Assembly: GCF_000518865.1 (NCBI RefSeq) | Contig: NZ_JAEK01000004.1 | Span: forward strand, 62,001-126,000 | Reading direction: 5' to 3' | Source of the DNA: Bacillus sp. J37 | Lineage (GTDB): Bacteria; Bacillota; Bacilli; Bacillales; Bacillaceae | Length of the DNA: 64,000 nucleotides | Shown here: positions 25,334 to 35,497 of the stretch, piece by piece | How the letters are laid out: each line of letters starts with the position of its first letter | How positions within the stretch are numbered: the stretch's first letter is position 1 | Translations under genes and position numbers: made by a program | The notes under the pieces: generated by a model | Seen by the model: the letters and a program-made list of their open reading frames with translations, nothing else | What the model was told of the DNA's origin: nothing | Database searches by the model: none

Positions 25334-25819
25334 TTACAAAAATAAAGTATAGGAACTATAGCCAAATTGATTCCCCGGATGAAAGTGATCATATTTAATT
25401 AATTTCGGCTTTATATTTCTATTTGCTAAATCTTTAATCAAATTCGATGAATCAGGATTCATGACTAATTCTTCGGGAAGCATGAAGATTACTTCCTCCA
25501 GCTCTTTCTCTTGAGTAACAATATCCTTTGTTATGGCAGTTACAGAAAAAATAATCATGTTATCACTTATGTGGTCTCCAATTACACCTGACCTAATCCC
25601 AACTACTCCATTAACTGTAGCTGTAATCCCTGTCTCTTCTTTAATTTCTCTTAATACTGCTTCATCAATCGTTTCACCCTGCTCGACAAATCCGGCAGGA
25701 AGGGACCACAGTCCTTTTAGTCCACCATACTTTTTCTTAACAACAAGCCACTCACCATTCTCATTCTCTACAATACCTGAAACAGCAAGCCAGACATTTC
25801 CCCTTTTAGAGTGACTCAA
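25334..25819 (-). CDS. Nudix hydrolase, 161 aa
   Basis: Hydrolase of nucleoside diphosphates linked to another moiety. The Nudix box is complete: GFVEQGETIDEAVLREIKEE followed by TG (about residues 42-64), preceded by GLWSLPAG. TTG start with AAGGAG about 11 nt upstream. The C-terminal FHPGNQFGYSSYTLFL is distinctive but I cannot assign a substrate. It is inserted between yuiA and yumB relative to the B. subtilis order as I recall it. Confidence 0.88.
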   Translation of the reverse strand: MSHSKRGNVWLAVSGIVENENGEWLVVKKKYGGLKGLWSLPAGFVEQGETIDEAVLREIKEETGITATVNGVVGIRSGVIGDHISDNMIIFSVTAITKDIVTQEKELEEVIFMLPEELVMNPDSSNLIKDLANRNIKPKLIKYDHFHPGNQFGYSSYTLFL

Positions 25820-25877
25820 CTATCCCACTTCTCCTTTTTAAAAGGGACAAGAGCAAAAGCTCTTGTCCCCAACTATA

Positions 25878-27104
25878 TTATAGAATATTAAATTTACCTT
25901 TTTTCAGTACCAATGATGGTCCACCAACCATATATAATGCACGGTTATCGATCATTTTCTTCATAAATGATGCTTTTGTTCCAACAAGTTTTTTACCGAA
26001 CACAACACCAACTGCATCATCTTCACCAAGGGAAGCTACAGATCCTTTAATGTCTGGTGTAAAAGTACCCATTTCTCCGCGTCCGCGAATGGCAACTGCC
26101 AAGTTTTTCGCACAAGTTTCACCTTGTTGCATCGCAATTTGAGCTGTTGGAGGATATGGACGATTAATTTCTTCGTTGATAATTAATGAACAATCTCCGA
26201 TGATGAATACTTCATCATGTCCTGGAGCACGTAAGTATCCATCAACTTTTACACGGCCACGCATGTTTTCAAAGCCTGCTTCTTCCACAACGCTGTTACC
26301 ACGTACACCTGCAGCCCATACAACCGTACCAGCTTTAATGGTTTCAAGCTCCTCACCTTTTGCAACGATGATTCCATCTTCGATACATTCTTTAATAGCT
26401 GTACCGATCATGAATTCTACACCTTTCTTTTGAAGGTGATTTACAGCATAATCAACTAACTCAGGATCAAATCCAGGGAGTGCTGATGGTGCTGCTTCAA
26501 CACAAAGGATACGCACTTTCTTGAAATCAATATCATATTCTTTGCAAAGCTCAGGAATTCTGTTTCCAAGTTCACCTAAGAACTCGATACCCGTGAATCC
26601 TGCTCCACCTACTACGATAGTTAAACGTTCATCCTTCTTCTCTGCTTCCATATTGTAAGTTGCAAATTGGTATTCAAGATGCTCACGTAATTGTCTAGCT
26701 GAGTCAATGCTTGTGATTCCAAATGCAAATTCTTTTAATCCTTTAATACCGAAAGTTTCAGGATGTGCACCTAATGAGATCACTAAATAGTCATACTCAA
26801 CCTCACCGTTTTCTAACACAACCTTTTTTGCTTCTTTATCGATTGAAACAACTGTGTCTTTCACAAACTTCACACGATTATTGTCAATGATATCTTTAAT
26901 TTGATAGCGAGCTCGATCGTGATGTAGTGTACCTGCTGAAGCTTCATGTAACCATGTTGTTTCATAGTGATAATCATTTTTATTCACTAACGTAATCTCT
27001 GCTTCATCAACACTAATTTGTTTTTGTAAACGAGTAATTGTAATTAATCCACCATAACCTGCACCTAAAATAACGACTCTTGGCTTTCTCACCGATACAT
27101 CCAC
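25878..27104 (-). CDS. yumB: NADH dehydrogenase-like flavoprotein YumB
   Basis: Type II NADH dehydrogenase-like pyridine nucleotide-disulfide oxidoreductase of about 404-408 residues. The FAD motif is [14 protein letters not shown] at the N-terminus; the NAD motif is [17 protein letters not shown] (about 160); GEVFIIGD-type FAD closure reads [11 protein letters not shown]. No membrane helix; membrane contact would be peripheral. GTG at 27104 is the listed start; GTG at 27092 ([10 protein letters not shown]) with AGGTGG upstream is equally possible. Synteny with yumC matches B. subtilis. Confidence 0.9.
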   Translation of the reverse strand: MDVSVRKPRVVILGAGYGGLITITRLQKQISVDEAEITLVNKNDYHYETTWLHEASAGTLHHDRARYQIKDIIDNNRVKFVKDTVVSIDKEAKKVVLENGEVEYDYLVISLGAHPETFGIKGLKEFAFGITSIDSARQLREHLEYQFATYNMEAEKKDERLTIVVGGAGFTGIEFLGELGNRIPELCKEYDIDFKKVRILCVEAAPSALPGFDPELVDYAVNHLQKKGVEFMIGTAIKECIEDGIIVAKGEELETIKAGTVVWAAGVRGNSVVEEAGFENMRGRVKVDGYLRAPGHDEVFIIGDCSLIINEEINRPYPPTAQIAMQQGETCAKNLAVAIRGRGEMGTFTPDIKGSVASLGEDDAVGVVFGKKLVGTKASFMKKMIDNRALYMVGGPSLVLKKGKFNIL

Positions 27105-27329
27105 CTTTTCCTTAGAATTGTTGTCAAATTCGAATGATGTTTATTACTATAGTCCACCGAATCACAACATTTTATTTAGTTTAAGAGATAAAACTTTGTG
27201 AAATGATTCACTTACCAAAACACACGTTGGTTATTTTCTCTTAGAAATACATATAAATATATATAATTACGCCTATACTCCATATTATCTATACTATCAT
27301 TTTTTTTCAAGTAGTTTTTTCTTACAAGG

Positions 27330-27357
27330 TAGTATATTTTTTTTTGAAAATATACTA
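27330..27357. promoter_or_regulatory. Palindrome overlapping the probable yumC -10
   Basis: Perfect 11 bp arms TAGTATATTTT / AAAATATACTA with a 6 bp centre. The right arm runs into TATAAT (27356-27361), the likely -10 element of yumC, so it is placed as an operator. No regulator can be named. The rest of 27105-27470 is AT-rich with no gene. Confidence 0.5.
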
Positions 27358-27470
27358 TAATTTAGAATATTTCGCTACTTTTAAATTATAGCTACAAAGT
27401 TGGTAGGACATGAAATAACAGAGCTGGATATGATAAGATTCTGACATAGATGAAAAAAGGAGGATGTTTT

Positions 27471-28463
27471 GTGAAAGAAGATACGAAAGTTTATGATATA
27501 ACCATTATCGGGGGAGGTCCTGTAGGATTATTTACAGCTTTCTATGGAGGAATGCGACAAGCAAGTGTCAAAATTATTGAGAGTCTTCCACAATTAGGTG
27601 GACAGCTTTCTACATTATATCCAGAAAAATACATATATGATGTTGCAGGCTTTCCAAAAGTAAGAGCTCAGGAACTTGTAGACAATTTAAAAGAACAAAT
27701 GGGACAGTTTTCCCCTACAATCGTTCTGGAACAAGCAGTAGAACAACTTGATAAACAAGCAGACGGTGTTTTTAAGCTTACCACTAACAGTGAGGTTCAT
27801 TATACGAAAACAATTATTATCACGGCTGGAAACGGCGCGTTCCAACCTAGAAAATTAGAGCTAGAGAATGCTGAAAAATATGAAAGTGAAAATTTACATT
27901 ATTTTGTAGATGATTTAAATAAATTTGCTGGTCGAAATGTAGCAATCCTTGGCGGAGGTGATTCTGCTGTTGATTGGGCACTAATGCTAGAACCTATTGC
28001 CAAAAATGTAAAATTAATTCATCGACGTGATAAATTCAGAGCTCATGAGCATAGTGTTGAGCTTTTAAAAAAATCCAATGTTGATATTCTTACACCATTT
28101 GTCCCATCAGAGGTTGTCGGTGAAACAGCCATTACCCAATTAGTTTTAGAAGAGGTAAAAGGTGACCGTAAAGAAGTGATCGAAATTGATGACCTTATCG
28201 TGAATTACGGCTTTGTTTCTTCGCTAGGTCCAATTAAAACTTGGGGTTTAACCATCGAAAAAAATTCTATTGTGGTTAATTCCAAAATGGAAACAAATAT
28301 TGAAGGAATTTATGCCGCCGGAGATATTTGTACGTATGATGGTAAAGTCAAGCTCATTGCAAGTGGATTCGGTGAAGCACCAACAGCTGTAAATAATGCA
28401 AAAGCCTTTTTGGATCCTAAAGCACGTGTTCAGCCTTTACACAGTACCAGCCTTTTTAATTAA
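27471..28463 (+). CDS. yumC: Ferredoxin/flavodoxin-NADP+ reductase YumC
   Basis: Thioredoxin-reductase-like ferredoxin-NADP reductase, 330 residues. FAD motif [22 protein letters not shown] motif [15 protein letters not shown] (about 155), and [14 protein letters not shown] near the C-terminus. It lacks the CxxC of thioredoxin reductases, as expected for this family. GTG at 27471 is the start, with AAAGGAGG 7 nt upstream. It supplies reduced ferredoxin or recycles NADPH; in Firmicutes this enzyme is usually essential. Confidence 0.93.
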   Translation: MKEDTKVYDITIIGGGPVGLFTAFYGGMRQASVKIIESLPQLGGQLSTLYPEKYIYDVAGFPKVRAQELVDNLKEQMGQFSPTIVLEQAVEQLDKQADGVFKLTTNSEVHYTKTIIITAGNGAFQPRKLELENAEKYESENLHYFVDDLNKFAGRNVAILGGGDSAVDWALMLEPIAKNVKLIHRRDKFRAHEHSVELLKKSNVDILTPFVPSEVVGETAITQLVLEEVKGDRKEVIEIDDLIVNYGFVSSLGPIKTWGLTIEKNSIVVNSKMETNIEGIYAAGDICTYDGKVKLIASGFGEAPTAVNNAKAFLDPKARVQPLHSTSLFN

Positions 28464-28469
28464 CTATAA

Positions 28470-28508
28470 GAAAAAACGACTACTGAATCTTCAAGTAGTC
28501 GTTTTTTT
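28470..28508. terminator. Bidirectional terminator between yumC and yutM
   Basis: Stem AAAAAACGACTACT / AGTAGTCGTTTTTT with an 11-nt loop (with one spacer base), between convergent genes. Confidence 0.88.
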
Positions 28509-28511
28509 ATG

Positions 28512-28874
28512 TTAACATTCTTCCGGAGTACCAGTATTTGTTGCTGTTCTGAAAGATGAACCACATCCGCATGAAGCAATTGCATTTGGATTATCAATGG
28601 TGAAGCCGCCGCCCATCATGGACTGTTTGAAATCAATAATTGTACCATTTAAAATCGGGGCATCTTCTTTTTTGATAAGTACTGTCATTCCATGCTGTTC
28701 TAGAACTTGATCTTCTTCGCTAATCTCATGCTCAAAGCCCATACCATAGGAAAGACCGCTGCAACCTCCACCTTTGACTCCCACACGAAGATAAGCATTT
28801 TCTTCCTCATGTTCTTTCATCATATCTTTTATCTGAAAAGCAGCTGCTTCTGTAATTTTCACAATATCGCTCAT
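28512..28874 (-). CDS. yutM: A-type iron-sulfur carrier YutM (HesB/IscA family)
   Basis: Fe-S carrier of 120 residues. The three Cys ligands are present: GGGCSGLSYGMGF (first Cys about 43) and SCGCGSSFR (CxC near the C-terminus). ATG at 28874 (MSDIVKITEAAAFQIKDMMK) has GGAGG 9 nt upstream and gives the usual length. Works with the suf system and YutI in this same window to load target proteins. Confidence 0.92.
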   Translation of the reverse strand: MSDIVKITEAAAFQIKDMMKEHEEENAYLRVGVKGGGCSGLSYGMGFEHEISEEDQVLEQHGMTVLIKKEDAPILNGTIIDFKQSMMGGGFTIDNPNAIASCGCGSSFRTATNTGTPEEC

Positions 28875-28971
28875 TAACATATACCTCCTCGCTCTTTATG
28901 AAAGGATCTATTTATAGTATACATCTAATAGTACTCATCACTCAAATAATTCACTCTAGAGGTCACATATA

Positions 28972-29835
28972 TTACCTTCTCAAGAAAAAAGTACCTGTAC
29001 ACACAACTTCTGCCGGTCCAGTCATTAAAACGGTACCTGTTTTTGTCCAATTGATTAACAGATCTCCTCCCGCTAGGTGGACAGTTGTTTCTTCTCCTTG
29101 GGAAGTATGACCATTAAGTACCGATGAAACCACTGCAGCACACGCTCCTGTACCACACGCTTGGGTAACACCGGATCCTCTTTCCCATACCCTAAAATGA
29201 AGCTCATTTTTTGATACAACTTCTACAAACTCTACGTTAACTCCCTCAGGGAAACGTTCATCTTTTTCGACAATAGGACCCAGACTTGTAACAGGGGCTT
29301 GATTAATATTATCTACATAAAAGATAAGATGTGGATTTCCCATCGAGACTGCTGTTGCCTGGTAAGATTTACCCGCAAATTCCATCGGTTCATTAATCGT
29401 TTTTTCTTGATTCTCGCCTGCCATTGGTAGATCTGCCTTAAGTAATCTTGGTTCCCCCATATCAACTGTTACTAACTCGACTACGTCATTTTCAACATGC
29501 ACTTTTGCTTCAACAAGTCCTGATAATGTTTCGATTTTGAATGTTTCATTTGTTACTAATTTATGTTCGAATGCATATTTAGCAACACATCTTAACCCGT
29601 TCCCACAATTTTTCCCTTCAGATCCATCATTATTAAAAATTCTCATTTTTATTTCCGCTCTGTCGGAAGGGCAAATGAGAATTAGCCCATCAGATCCAAT
29701 ACCTGTATAAACACTGGATACTTGTCTTGCAATCTCTGATAAAGATTCTTCCTTAAGTTGTTCCTCAAAAAGATTCACGTATATATAGCTATTACCTAAA
29801 CCGTGCATTTTTGTAAATTGAAAAGAACTCATCAT
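28972..29835 (-). CDS. dapF: Diaminopimelate epimerase
   Basis: Converts LL- to meso-diaminopimelate in lysine and peptidoglycan synthesis. The 286-287 residue protein has both catalytic Cys motifs, [16 protein letters not shown] (about 76) and [13 protein letters not shown] (about 226), and N-terminal [22 protein letters not shown] precedes tandem ATG codons. B. subtilis carries dapF (yutL) in the same place beside yutM. Confidence 0.96.
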   Translation of the reverse strand: MMSSFQFTKMHGLGNSYIYVNLFEEQLKEESLSEIARQVSSVYTGIGSDGLILICPSDRAEIKMRIFNNDGSEGKNCGNGLRCVAKYAFEHKLVTNETFKIETLSGLVEAKVHVENDVVELVTVDMGEPRLLKADLPMAGENQEKTINEPMEFAGKSYQATAVSMGNPHLIFYVDNINQAPVTSLGPIVEKDERFPEGVNVEFVEVVSKNELHFRVWERGSGVTQACGTGACAAVVSSVLNGHTSQGEETTVHLAGGDLLINWTKTGTVLMTGPAEVVCTGTFFLRR

Positions 29836-30056
29836 ACGCCTCCAAAACTCTTTATTTTTACTAGTATAAGACGATAAAAGTATGAAAACAATAAAAATAT
29901 CCCCCGTTTATTAAGTAAAAGCTACCTGTAAAGCGCAGGAAGCTTTTACTTAATGACTTTTTACCTATATAAACTAAAAACTAGTCCATTATTCATATGA
30001 TTCTGGTATAATCAGATCATATATTATCGTTCACAAACTTATTAGGAGTGATTCCT

Positions 30057-30752
30057 ATGAATAAAGAACTAGAATACTTATATGATCGAAAAGTTGAGTG
30101 TCAAATCTGTAAAAATACATATGTGACAAAAAAAGTAAGAACACGTTTTATACGTGCTCATCGACATGATACTGATTTTTGTTCATTTTATACTTCAACA
30201 AAGACTAATCCTCTGTTGTATTACGTTTCTGTTTGCCCAGTGTGTGGCTTTTCATCTTCAGAAGAATGTTCCGACTATTTTCCACCAATGGCAAAGGATC
30301 TCATTAAACAGAAAATCTGTCATAATTGGCAAAGAAAAGATTATGGTCAAGAACGTACATTAGACATGTCCATTAATTCATACAAATTAGCAATATACTG
30401 CGCGACGATAAAAAAGGAAAAACATATTGCACTTGGTGGTCTTTATATACGACTTGCCTGGTTATATAGAACTGAACAGGTAAATCCTCAAGAAGAACAG
30501 CGTTTTTTAAGGCTCGCCCTTGATGAATATATTTTATCCTATTCTGTAGGTGATTTTACCGATACACCTTTCTCTGAGACCAAGCTGCTTTACTTAATTG
30601 GAGATGTAAGTAGACGAGTTGGATTAGAAGGACAAGCAACACGCTATTTTTCACGAGTCATTGAAAAACAAAAGGAAACGATTGAAAAAGGAATTGTTCA
30701 AATGGCGAAGGATCGCTGGAGTGAAATGCGGGAAGCAAAAAAATCAGGGTAA
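30057..30752 (+). CDS. DUF2225 zinc-ribbon protein
   Basis: Cytosolic protein of 231 residues in the DUF2225 family. Two CxxC pairs at the N-terminus (CQICKNTY at about 17 and CPVCGFSS at about 62) suggest a metal site; the rest is helical, TPR-like (RFLRLALDEYILSYSVGDFT). ATG at 30057 has TTAGGAGTGATTCCT before it. TATAAT at about 30009 may be the -10. Function unknown. Confidence 0.85.
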   Translation: MNKELEYLYDRKVECQICKNTYVTKKVRTRFIRAHRHDTDFCSFYTSTKTNPLLYYVSVCPVCGFSSSEECSDYFPPMAKDLIKQKICHNWQRKDYGQERTLDMSINSYKLAIYCATIKKEKHIALGGLYIRLAWLYRTEQVNPQEEQRFLRLALDEYILSYSVGDFTDTPFSETKLLYLIGDVSRRVGLEGQATRYFSRVIEKQKETIEKGIVQMAKDRWSEMREAKKSG

Positions 30753-30776
30753 AAAGCCACAAAAAGTGGCTTTTTT
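30751..30776. terminator. Bidirectional terminator between the DUF2225 gene and yuzB
   Basis: Stem AAAAAGCCAC / GTGGCTTTTT with a 5-nt loop and a T run; it overlaps the last codon of yuzB on the other strand. Confidence 0.87.
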
Positions 30777-31011
30777 AAAACATTGGATTTTCTTCTAAAA
30801 ATGTATACACATTCTCGACTAGCTCATCTGGCGTGTCACCCATGACCATTTCTCCATTTACTAACGCATATAATGAATGGCCACATTTGCCACAATAGCT
30901 TAAACAACCATATTCTATAATATCTAAATTAGGGTCCTTTTCCAGCTTCTCTAACGCTGCTTGTCCCCCATTAGCTAAATTACTTATACAAAATTCAATA
31001 ATTGGCTTCAT
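30775..31011 (-). CDS. yuzB: YuzB, DUF1450 protein, 78 aa
   Basis: Small cytosolic protein with four Cys ([30 protein letters not shown]) in the arrangement of the DUF1450 family, a thioredoxin-like [2Fe-2S] ferredoxin-like pattern (CxxxxCxxC). GAGAGGTGGG precedes the ATG. A 17 bp palindrome lies in its leader. Position between dapF and yutJ is conserved. Confidence 0.87.
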   Translation of the reverse strand: MKPIIEFCISNLANGGQAALEKLEKDPNLDIIEYGCLSYCGKCGHSLYALVNGEMVMGDTPDELVENVYTFLEENPMF

Positions 31012-31430
31012 TTATTCCCACCTCTCCAATGTTTATCCTAATAGGATAAGCATTAATACGTCAAATTTTATTATACTCTATGTTTTCTATCGAAAATTAT
31101 ATATTTCAATTCATAGACCATTATACATCTGGAAACTTTTTTGTATAAAGTATAGAAATAGGATTGTAAACACTATCTAAATAATACATAATTGTGTTGT
31201 ACTGTATCTTAGAATAATTCATTTCACAAAAAAAGAAAACGTTCTTTCAGCATTTATATTGTAAAAAATGCGAATCTCGTTATACTTTTTATGGCATTTT
31301 TTAATTATACGTAAGAAAAAATATATATTTTAAGGTATAGGGTTATCTCTTTCTTATTCATTCATTTATGTAATACAACATTATTTTCAAAGAGTTTTTA
31401 AAAAAAGTGGGGAAAAAGGAGTATTAAAAA
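31012..31430. other. 419 bp AT-rich region between divergent yuzB and yutJ
   Basis: Contains the palindrome TTATCCTA-A-TAGGATAA (31033-31049) 22 bp upstream of yuzB, and a hairpin AAAAAATGC / GCATTTTTT with a 22-nt loop (31263-31302). No supportable reading frame. Promoters of both genes must lie here. Confidence 0.5.
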
Positions 31431-32498
31431 ATGAAGAACCTAGTTATCCTTGGTGGAGGGTACGGCGGAATGAGAGTCTTACTTCGCTTGCTTCCGAATC
31501 AGCTGCCTGACGATGTGCAAATTACTCTTATTGATAAAAACCCTTATCACTGTCTGAAAACTGAATATTATGCTCTGGCAGCAGGGACTATTTCCGATCA
31601 TCATATTCGTGTATCCTTTCCGGAGCACCCTAGACTTCAAACTGAATTTGGCACAATTACAAAAGTTGATCCTAACAAAAAGGAAGTTATTCTAGACGAG
31701 GATCGTGCTATATCATATGATGATCTTATTATCGGTTTAGGGTGTGAAGATAAATACCACAATGTTCCTGGTGCTGATGAGTACACATATAGCATCCAAT
31801 CAATCGACCAATCTCGTAAAGCATACCAAAAATTAAATAATTTACAAGCTGATGCAACTGTTGCCATAGTTGGGGCAGGATTAAGCGGTGTTGAGCTTGC
31901 CAGTGAGCTTAGAGAAAGTCGCAAAGATTTAAAAATAAAGTTATTTGACCGAAGCAAACACATTCTTTCCAGCTTTCCGGAAAGATTAAGCACTTATGTA
32001 GCTAATTGGTTCACTGAACATGGTGTTGAAATTATAAGTGAAGCCAATATTACTAAGGTAGAACCAAATATCGTATTTAATCATGATCAACCATTTGAAT
32101 GTGATGCGATTGTTTGGACAGCCGGTATACAGCCAAATAAAGTTGTCAGGGATCTTGATGTTGAAAAAGATAATCAAGGAAGAGTTAAATTAACGACCCA
32201 GCATTTCATCCCTCAATATGAAGATATATTTGTCGTAGGTGACTGTGCAAGTCTGCCACATGCTCCCAGTGCTCAGCTAGCTGAAGCACAAGCTGAACAA
32301 ATAGTTCAAGTTTTACTTAAAAAATGGAATAACGAGCCTCTTCCTGAAAATTTCCCACCATTTAAATTAAAGGGAGTTTTAGGATCATTAGGAAAGAAAC
32401 AAGGCTTCGGACTTGTTAATGACAGACCTTTAATGGGTCGTGTTCCACGATTATTAAAATCCGGTGTTCTTTGGATGTACAAATATCATAACGGATAA
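31431..32498 (+). CDS. yutJ: NADH dehydrogenase-like flavoprotein YutJ
   Basis: Second NDH-2-like pyridine nucleotide oxidoreductase in the window, 355 residues. FAD motif LVILGGGYGGMRVLLRLL, NAD motif VAIVGAGLSGVELASEL (about 143), and YEDIFVVGDCASLP. About 50 residues shorter than YumB, with the C-terminal membrane-binding part reduced (ends SGVLWMYKYHNG). AAAAAGGAG precedes the ATG. The electron acceptor is not known. Confidence 0.9.
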   Translation: MKNLVILGGGYGGMRVLLRLLPNQLPDDVQITLIDKNPYHCLKTEYYALAAGTISDHHIRVSFPEHPRLQTEFGTITKVDPNKKEVILDEDRAISYDDLIIGLGCEDKYHNVPGADEYTYSIQSIDQSRKAYQKLNNLQADATVAIVGAGLSGVELASELRESRKDLKIKLFDRSKHILSSFPERLSTYVANWFTEHGVEIISEANITKVEPNIVFNHDQPFECDAIVWTAGIQPNKVVRDLDVEKDNQGRVKLTTQHFIPQYEDIFVVGDCASLPHAPSAQLAEAQAEQIVQVLLKKWNNEPLPENFPPFKLKGVLGSLGKKQGFGLVNDRPLMGRVPRLLKSGVLWMYKYHNG

Positions 32499-32499
32499 T

Positions 32500-32534
32500 A
32501 TAAACACACACACTCGTCGAGTGTGTGTGTTTAT
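32500..32534. terminator. Perfect 17 bp palindrome after yutJ
   Basis: Arms ATAAACACACACACTCG / CGAGTGTGTGTGTTTAT around a single T, starting next to the yutJ stop. It has no long T run; it is read as the yutJ terminator because of position, and repeat R1-E begins right behind it. Confidence 0.65.
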
Positions 32535-32537
32535 CGT

Positions 32538-32640
32538 CTAGGAAATTATAAAATTCTTGAACTGTGGATAAGTGCGCGACATCCAGCTCAGCGGTTTATT
32601 TGCCCTAGGCTGATCAAGGCACTTGCGCTTTTGTTCTGTT
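32538..32640 (-). repeat. Dispersed repeat family R1, copy E (internally deleted)
   Basis: Read on the minus strand: GAACAAAAGCGCAAGTGCCT, TTGATCAGCCTAGGGCAAAT, then AGCTGGATGTCGCGCACTTA, TCCACAGTTCAAGAATTTTA and TAATTTCCTA. The central 100 bp of copy B are missing. It lies between convergent yutJ and yuzD, with its 3' end beside the yutJ palindrome. Confidence 0.85.
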
Positions 32641-32642
32641 CA

Positions 32643-32963
32643 TCACTGACCTACATATCCGTACCTCTCCATTTCTTCGTAAATGGTCTTCAGTCGCGGG
32701 TTTCCTTCACCAACAACCTTGCCTTCAATCACAACTAGTGGATAAAAATATTCATCATCTAAAATCTTTTGAACAAATTCCTGTTTTTCTTCATCATGTT
32801 GAGGTTTATCAATATCAATATAAGTGATATGAAAAGGCTGATTATTAAATTTTCGTTTCAGTGCTGCATCAAGCCATTCATATGTTTCCTTTGCTGATGG
32901 TAAATTAACACAGCTTGGACAAAGTACCTCTGCACCATATACACTAATTTCAACTTTTTTCAC
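32643..32963 (-). CDS. yuzD: YuzD, DUF1462 thioredoxin-fold protein
   Basis: Cytosolic 106-residue protein with a thioredoxin-like fold signature: VEISVYGAEVLCPSCVNLPS carries a CxxC at about 13-16, followed by YEWLDAALKRKF and FHITYIDID. GTG at 32963 is chosen, with GGTGGTGTTAGA before it. It neighbours yutI (NifU-like), suggesting an Fe-S or redox role, which is inference. Confidence 0.87.
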   Translation of the reverse strand: MKKVEISVYGAEVLCPSCVNLPSAKETYEWLDAALKRKFNNQPFHITYIDIDKPQHDEEKQEFVQKILDDEYFYPLVVIEGKVVGEGNPRLKTIYEEMERYGYVGQ

Positions 32964-33186
32964 TCTAACACCACCGCTCTTTTCTACATTGTATTCCATT
33001 TCTTAAAATCTTTCCATCTTCATCATTTGGGTATACTTACTAATGTAAACAGGTGGTTATCTCTTACGTTTATAAAGGAAATATGATAAACTATACTCGA
33101 TTACTTAATGAAAAAAATAAATCATTCGATTAGATTTTTCTCGCGATTTCAAATATAATATGAAATAAGGAAAGGAGTCGATCATA

Positions 33187-33426
33187 ATGACAACTGAAAC
33201 TGCAATGTTTGAACAAGTTCAAGAAGTTCTAGATAAATTACGTCCATTCTTACTTCGTGACGGAGGAGATTGTGAACTTGTTGATGTAGAAGATGGTATT
33301 GTAAAACTTCGCCTTTTAGGTGCTTGTGGAAGCTGCCCAAGCTCAACAATCACATTAAAAGCTGGTATAGAACGTGCATTATTAGAAGAAGTACCAGGAG
33401 TTGTAGAAGTAGAGCAAGTGTTTTAA
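33187..33426 (+). CDS. yutI: NifU-like Fe-S scaffold YutI
   Basis: NifU C-terminal domain protein of 79 residues, with the cluster-binding CxxC in [40 protein letters not shown] is the typical N-terminal block. AAAGGAGTCGATCATA precedes the ATG. Expected to hold and pass on [4Fe-4S] clusters, alongside the SUF system encoded 21 kb further on. Confidence 0.93.
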   Translation: MTTETAMFEQVQEVLDKLRPFLLRDGGDCELVDVEDGIVKLRLLGACGSCPSSTITLKAGIERALLEEVPGVVEVEQVF

Positions 33427-33429
33427 TGC

Positions 33430-33468
33430 AAGAGTCCGGCATGCCTCTATGGTGTACCGGACTCTTTT
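33430..33468 (+). terminator. Intrinsic terminator of yutI
   Basis: Stem AAGAGTCCGG / CCGGACTCTT followed by TTTA, 3 bp after the stop. Confidence 0.87.
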
Positions 33469-33481
33469 ACCATAACTATAC

Positions 33482-33515
33482 AAAAAGGATTCGGGTCAAT
33501 GTCCGAATCCTTTTT
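33482..33515 (-). terminator. Intrinsic terminator of hom-thrC-thrB
   Basis: Stem AAAAAGGATTCGG / CCGAATCCTTTTT with an 8-nt loop; usable in both directions. Confidence 0.87.
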
Positions 33516-33518
33516 CAA

Positions 33519-34439
33519 CTATATATTCTTTATCTCCTGCACCTGCTCTACTCGACAGCCAACTACATCAATCTCCAAGCTTTCAACATTACAATTTACA
33601 AAATCTTTCGCAAGTGTTTGAGCAAGGTCATTTCCCTTTCCTTTTGCTGTGAAACAAATGACAGTTGGACCTGCCCCGCTTAGCGCTGAACCGTAGGCAC
33701 CCAGATGTTGAATTTTTTCTTGAACAGCTTGAATCTCCGGAATCAGCTTGCCGCGATATGGTTGATGAAATAGGTCTTTAACCATCATCTCTCCAACAAG
33801 GTTCCAGTTATTTGTAAGAAGTCCAGCCACGAGCATATTGCTAATTGCACTAGCTTCTACAGCGTTTTTATAGGATAGTTCTTGTGGCAAAACATTTCTT
33901 GCGTCACTTGTGAATACCTCGTATTTCGGAATCACGACAACCGTATCTACATCGATATTCTTTACACAAACCAAGTTTGTTTTTTCATCCTGGTGTAAAC
34001 CAATAACCAAACCTCCGTATAATGACGCCCCAACATTGTCAGGATGTCCTTCTTCAAGACTTGCAACCCGAAGCTTTTCTTCATCACTCAATTGCAACTG
34101 ACAAAGCTGATTAGCAAGCTCAATCCCGGCAATAATAGCAGCCGCACTGCTTCCAATTCCTCTTGCCATAGGAATGTCACTCCACACCTTTACCTCACAA
34201 GGAGGAAGGGTCTTGTTGTACGTTTCTGCAACTTGTATAGCAACCTTAGCAATTAAATTATCTTCATTTGTAGGTAGATCCTTTACATGCTCTGTCATCG
34301 GCAAAAAAAGCAATTTGTCTGCTTTTTTCACCTCAAGTGTTAAATACTTACCAAGAGCAAGACCGACAGAATCAAAGCCAGGACCCAAATTAGCTGTACT
34401 TCCCGGAACGATAATTCTTAACATGTCCCCTTCAATCAT
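33519..34439 (-). CDS. thrB: Homoserine kinase
   Basis: GHMP-family kinase forming O-phosphohomoserine, 306 residues. N-terminal [23 protein letters not shown] loop [17 protein letters not shown] (about 92) and C-terminal [17 protein letters not shown] are clear. Its ATG overlaps the thrC stop (ATGA), indicating translational coupling; an internal ATG at residue 6 after AAGGGGAC is the alternative start. Last gene of hom-thrC-thrB. Confidence 0.96.
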   Translation of the reverse strand: MIEGDMLRIIVPGSTANLGPGFDSVGLALGKYLTLEVKKADKLLFLPMTEHVKDLPTNEDNLIAKVAIQVAETYNKTLPPCEVKVWSDIPMARGIGSSAAAIIAGIELANQLCQLQLSDEEKLRVASLEEGHPDNVGASLYGGLVIGLHQDEKTNLVCVKNIDVDTVVVIPKYEVFTSDARNVLPQELSYKNAVEASAISNMLVAGLLTNNWNLVGEMMVKDLFHQPYRGKLIPEIQAVQEKIQHLGAYGSALSGAGPTVICFTAKGKGNDLAQTLAKDFVNCNVESLEIDVVGCRVEQVQEIKNI

Positions 34440-35497
34440 TGTACCGGCACTCCACTTAATTGCTGTAAGAATGCTTCTTCATCATTAGGAAGAACGATCG
34501 GCTTAATTTCAGAAACATCAATCGCTGTGTTAGGATCTTTTAATCCATTACCAGTTAAAACAGCTACTACCTTGCTTCCTTCTGCAATATGACCTAATTT
34601 GCGATGTTTGATAAGACCTGCAATTGAAGCACATGAACCAGGTTCAGCAAATACACCTTCCTCACGGGCAATTAATTGATAAGCCTCTAGAATTTCTTCG
34701 TCAGTTACAGAATCAATTCGACCGTTGGATTCTTCTTTCGCTTTAACTGCTGTTTCCCAGCTGGCTGGATTTCCGATACGTATCGCAGTTGCTACTGTTT
34801 CAGGATTCTCAATTGGTTCACCGCGAACAATTGCTGCTGCACCTTCTGCCTGGAAACCGTGAATTTTCGGTAAGCCAGTTTGTTTTTTCTCATTATATTC
34901 CTTGAATCCTTTCCAGTACGCAGTAATATTACCTGCATTTCCTACAGGAATAGCCAAATAATCCGGAGCACTTCCCAATTGCTCACAAACTTCAAATGCA
35001 GCTGTTTTTTGACCTTCAATACGGTAAGGATTAACAGAGTTAACAAGTGTAATCGGTAGCTTTTTACTTATGTTACGAACCATTGTTAACGCATGATCAA
35101 AGTTTCCTTGAATCGCGTAAATATCAGCACCATACATAACTGCTTGAGCTAATTTTCCGAAGGCAATTTTCCCGTCAGGAATAAGAACGATACACTTCAT
35201 ATTGGCTCTGGCTGCATAAGCTGCTGCAGCTGCTGATGTGTTTCCTGTAGAAGCACAGATAACTGTATCACTGCCTTCTTCTTTTGCTTTAGCAACTGCC
35301 ATAACCATTCCACGGTCTTTAAATGAGCCGGTAGGGTTTGTTCCCTCTGTTTTCACATAAAGCTCCACACCCAGCTTTTCAGAAAGCTTAGGAAGATGGA
35401 TAAGTGGTGTATTTCCTTCTTGAAGTGTTAATTTAGGTGTTTTTTCTGAAACTGGTAAAAACTCTGCAAATTCTTGAATTAAGCCTTTCCACATCAT
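34436..35497 (-). CDS. thrC: Threonine synthase
   Basis: PLP enzyme converting O-phosphohomoserine to threonine, 353 residues. The PLP Lys lies in [20 protein letters not shown] (about 59); [19 protein letters not shown] and [15 protein letters not shown] are family blocks. The 4 bp overlap with hom and the ATGA overlap with thrB show one transcription and translation unit. Confidence 0.96.
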   Translation of the reverse strand: MMWKGLIQEFAEFLPVSEKTPKLTLQEGNTPLIHLPKLSEKLGVELYVKTEGTNPTGSFKDRGMVMAVAKAKEEGSDTVICASTGNTSAAAAAYAARANMKCIVLIPDGKIAFGKLAQAVMYGADIYAIQGNFDHALTMVRNISKKLPITLVNSVNPYRIEGQKTAAFEVCEQLGSAPDYLAIPVGNAGNITAYWKGFKEYNEKKQTGLPKIHGFQAEGAAAIVRGEPIENPETVATAIRIGNPASWETAVKAKEESNGRIDSVTDEEILEAYQLIAREEGVFAEPGSCASIAGLIKHRKLGHIAEGSKVVAVLTGNGLKDPNTAIDVSEIKPIVLPNDEEAFLQQLSGVPVQ

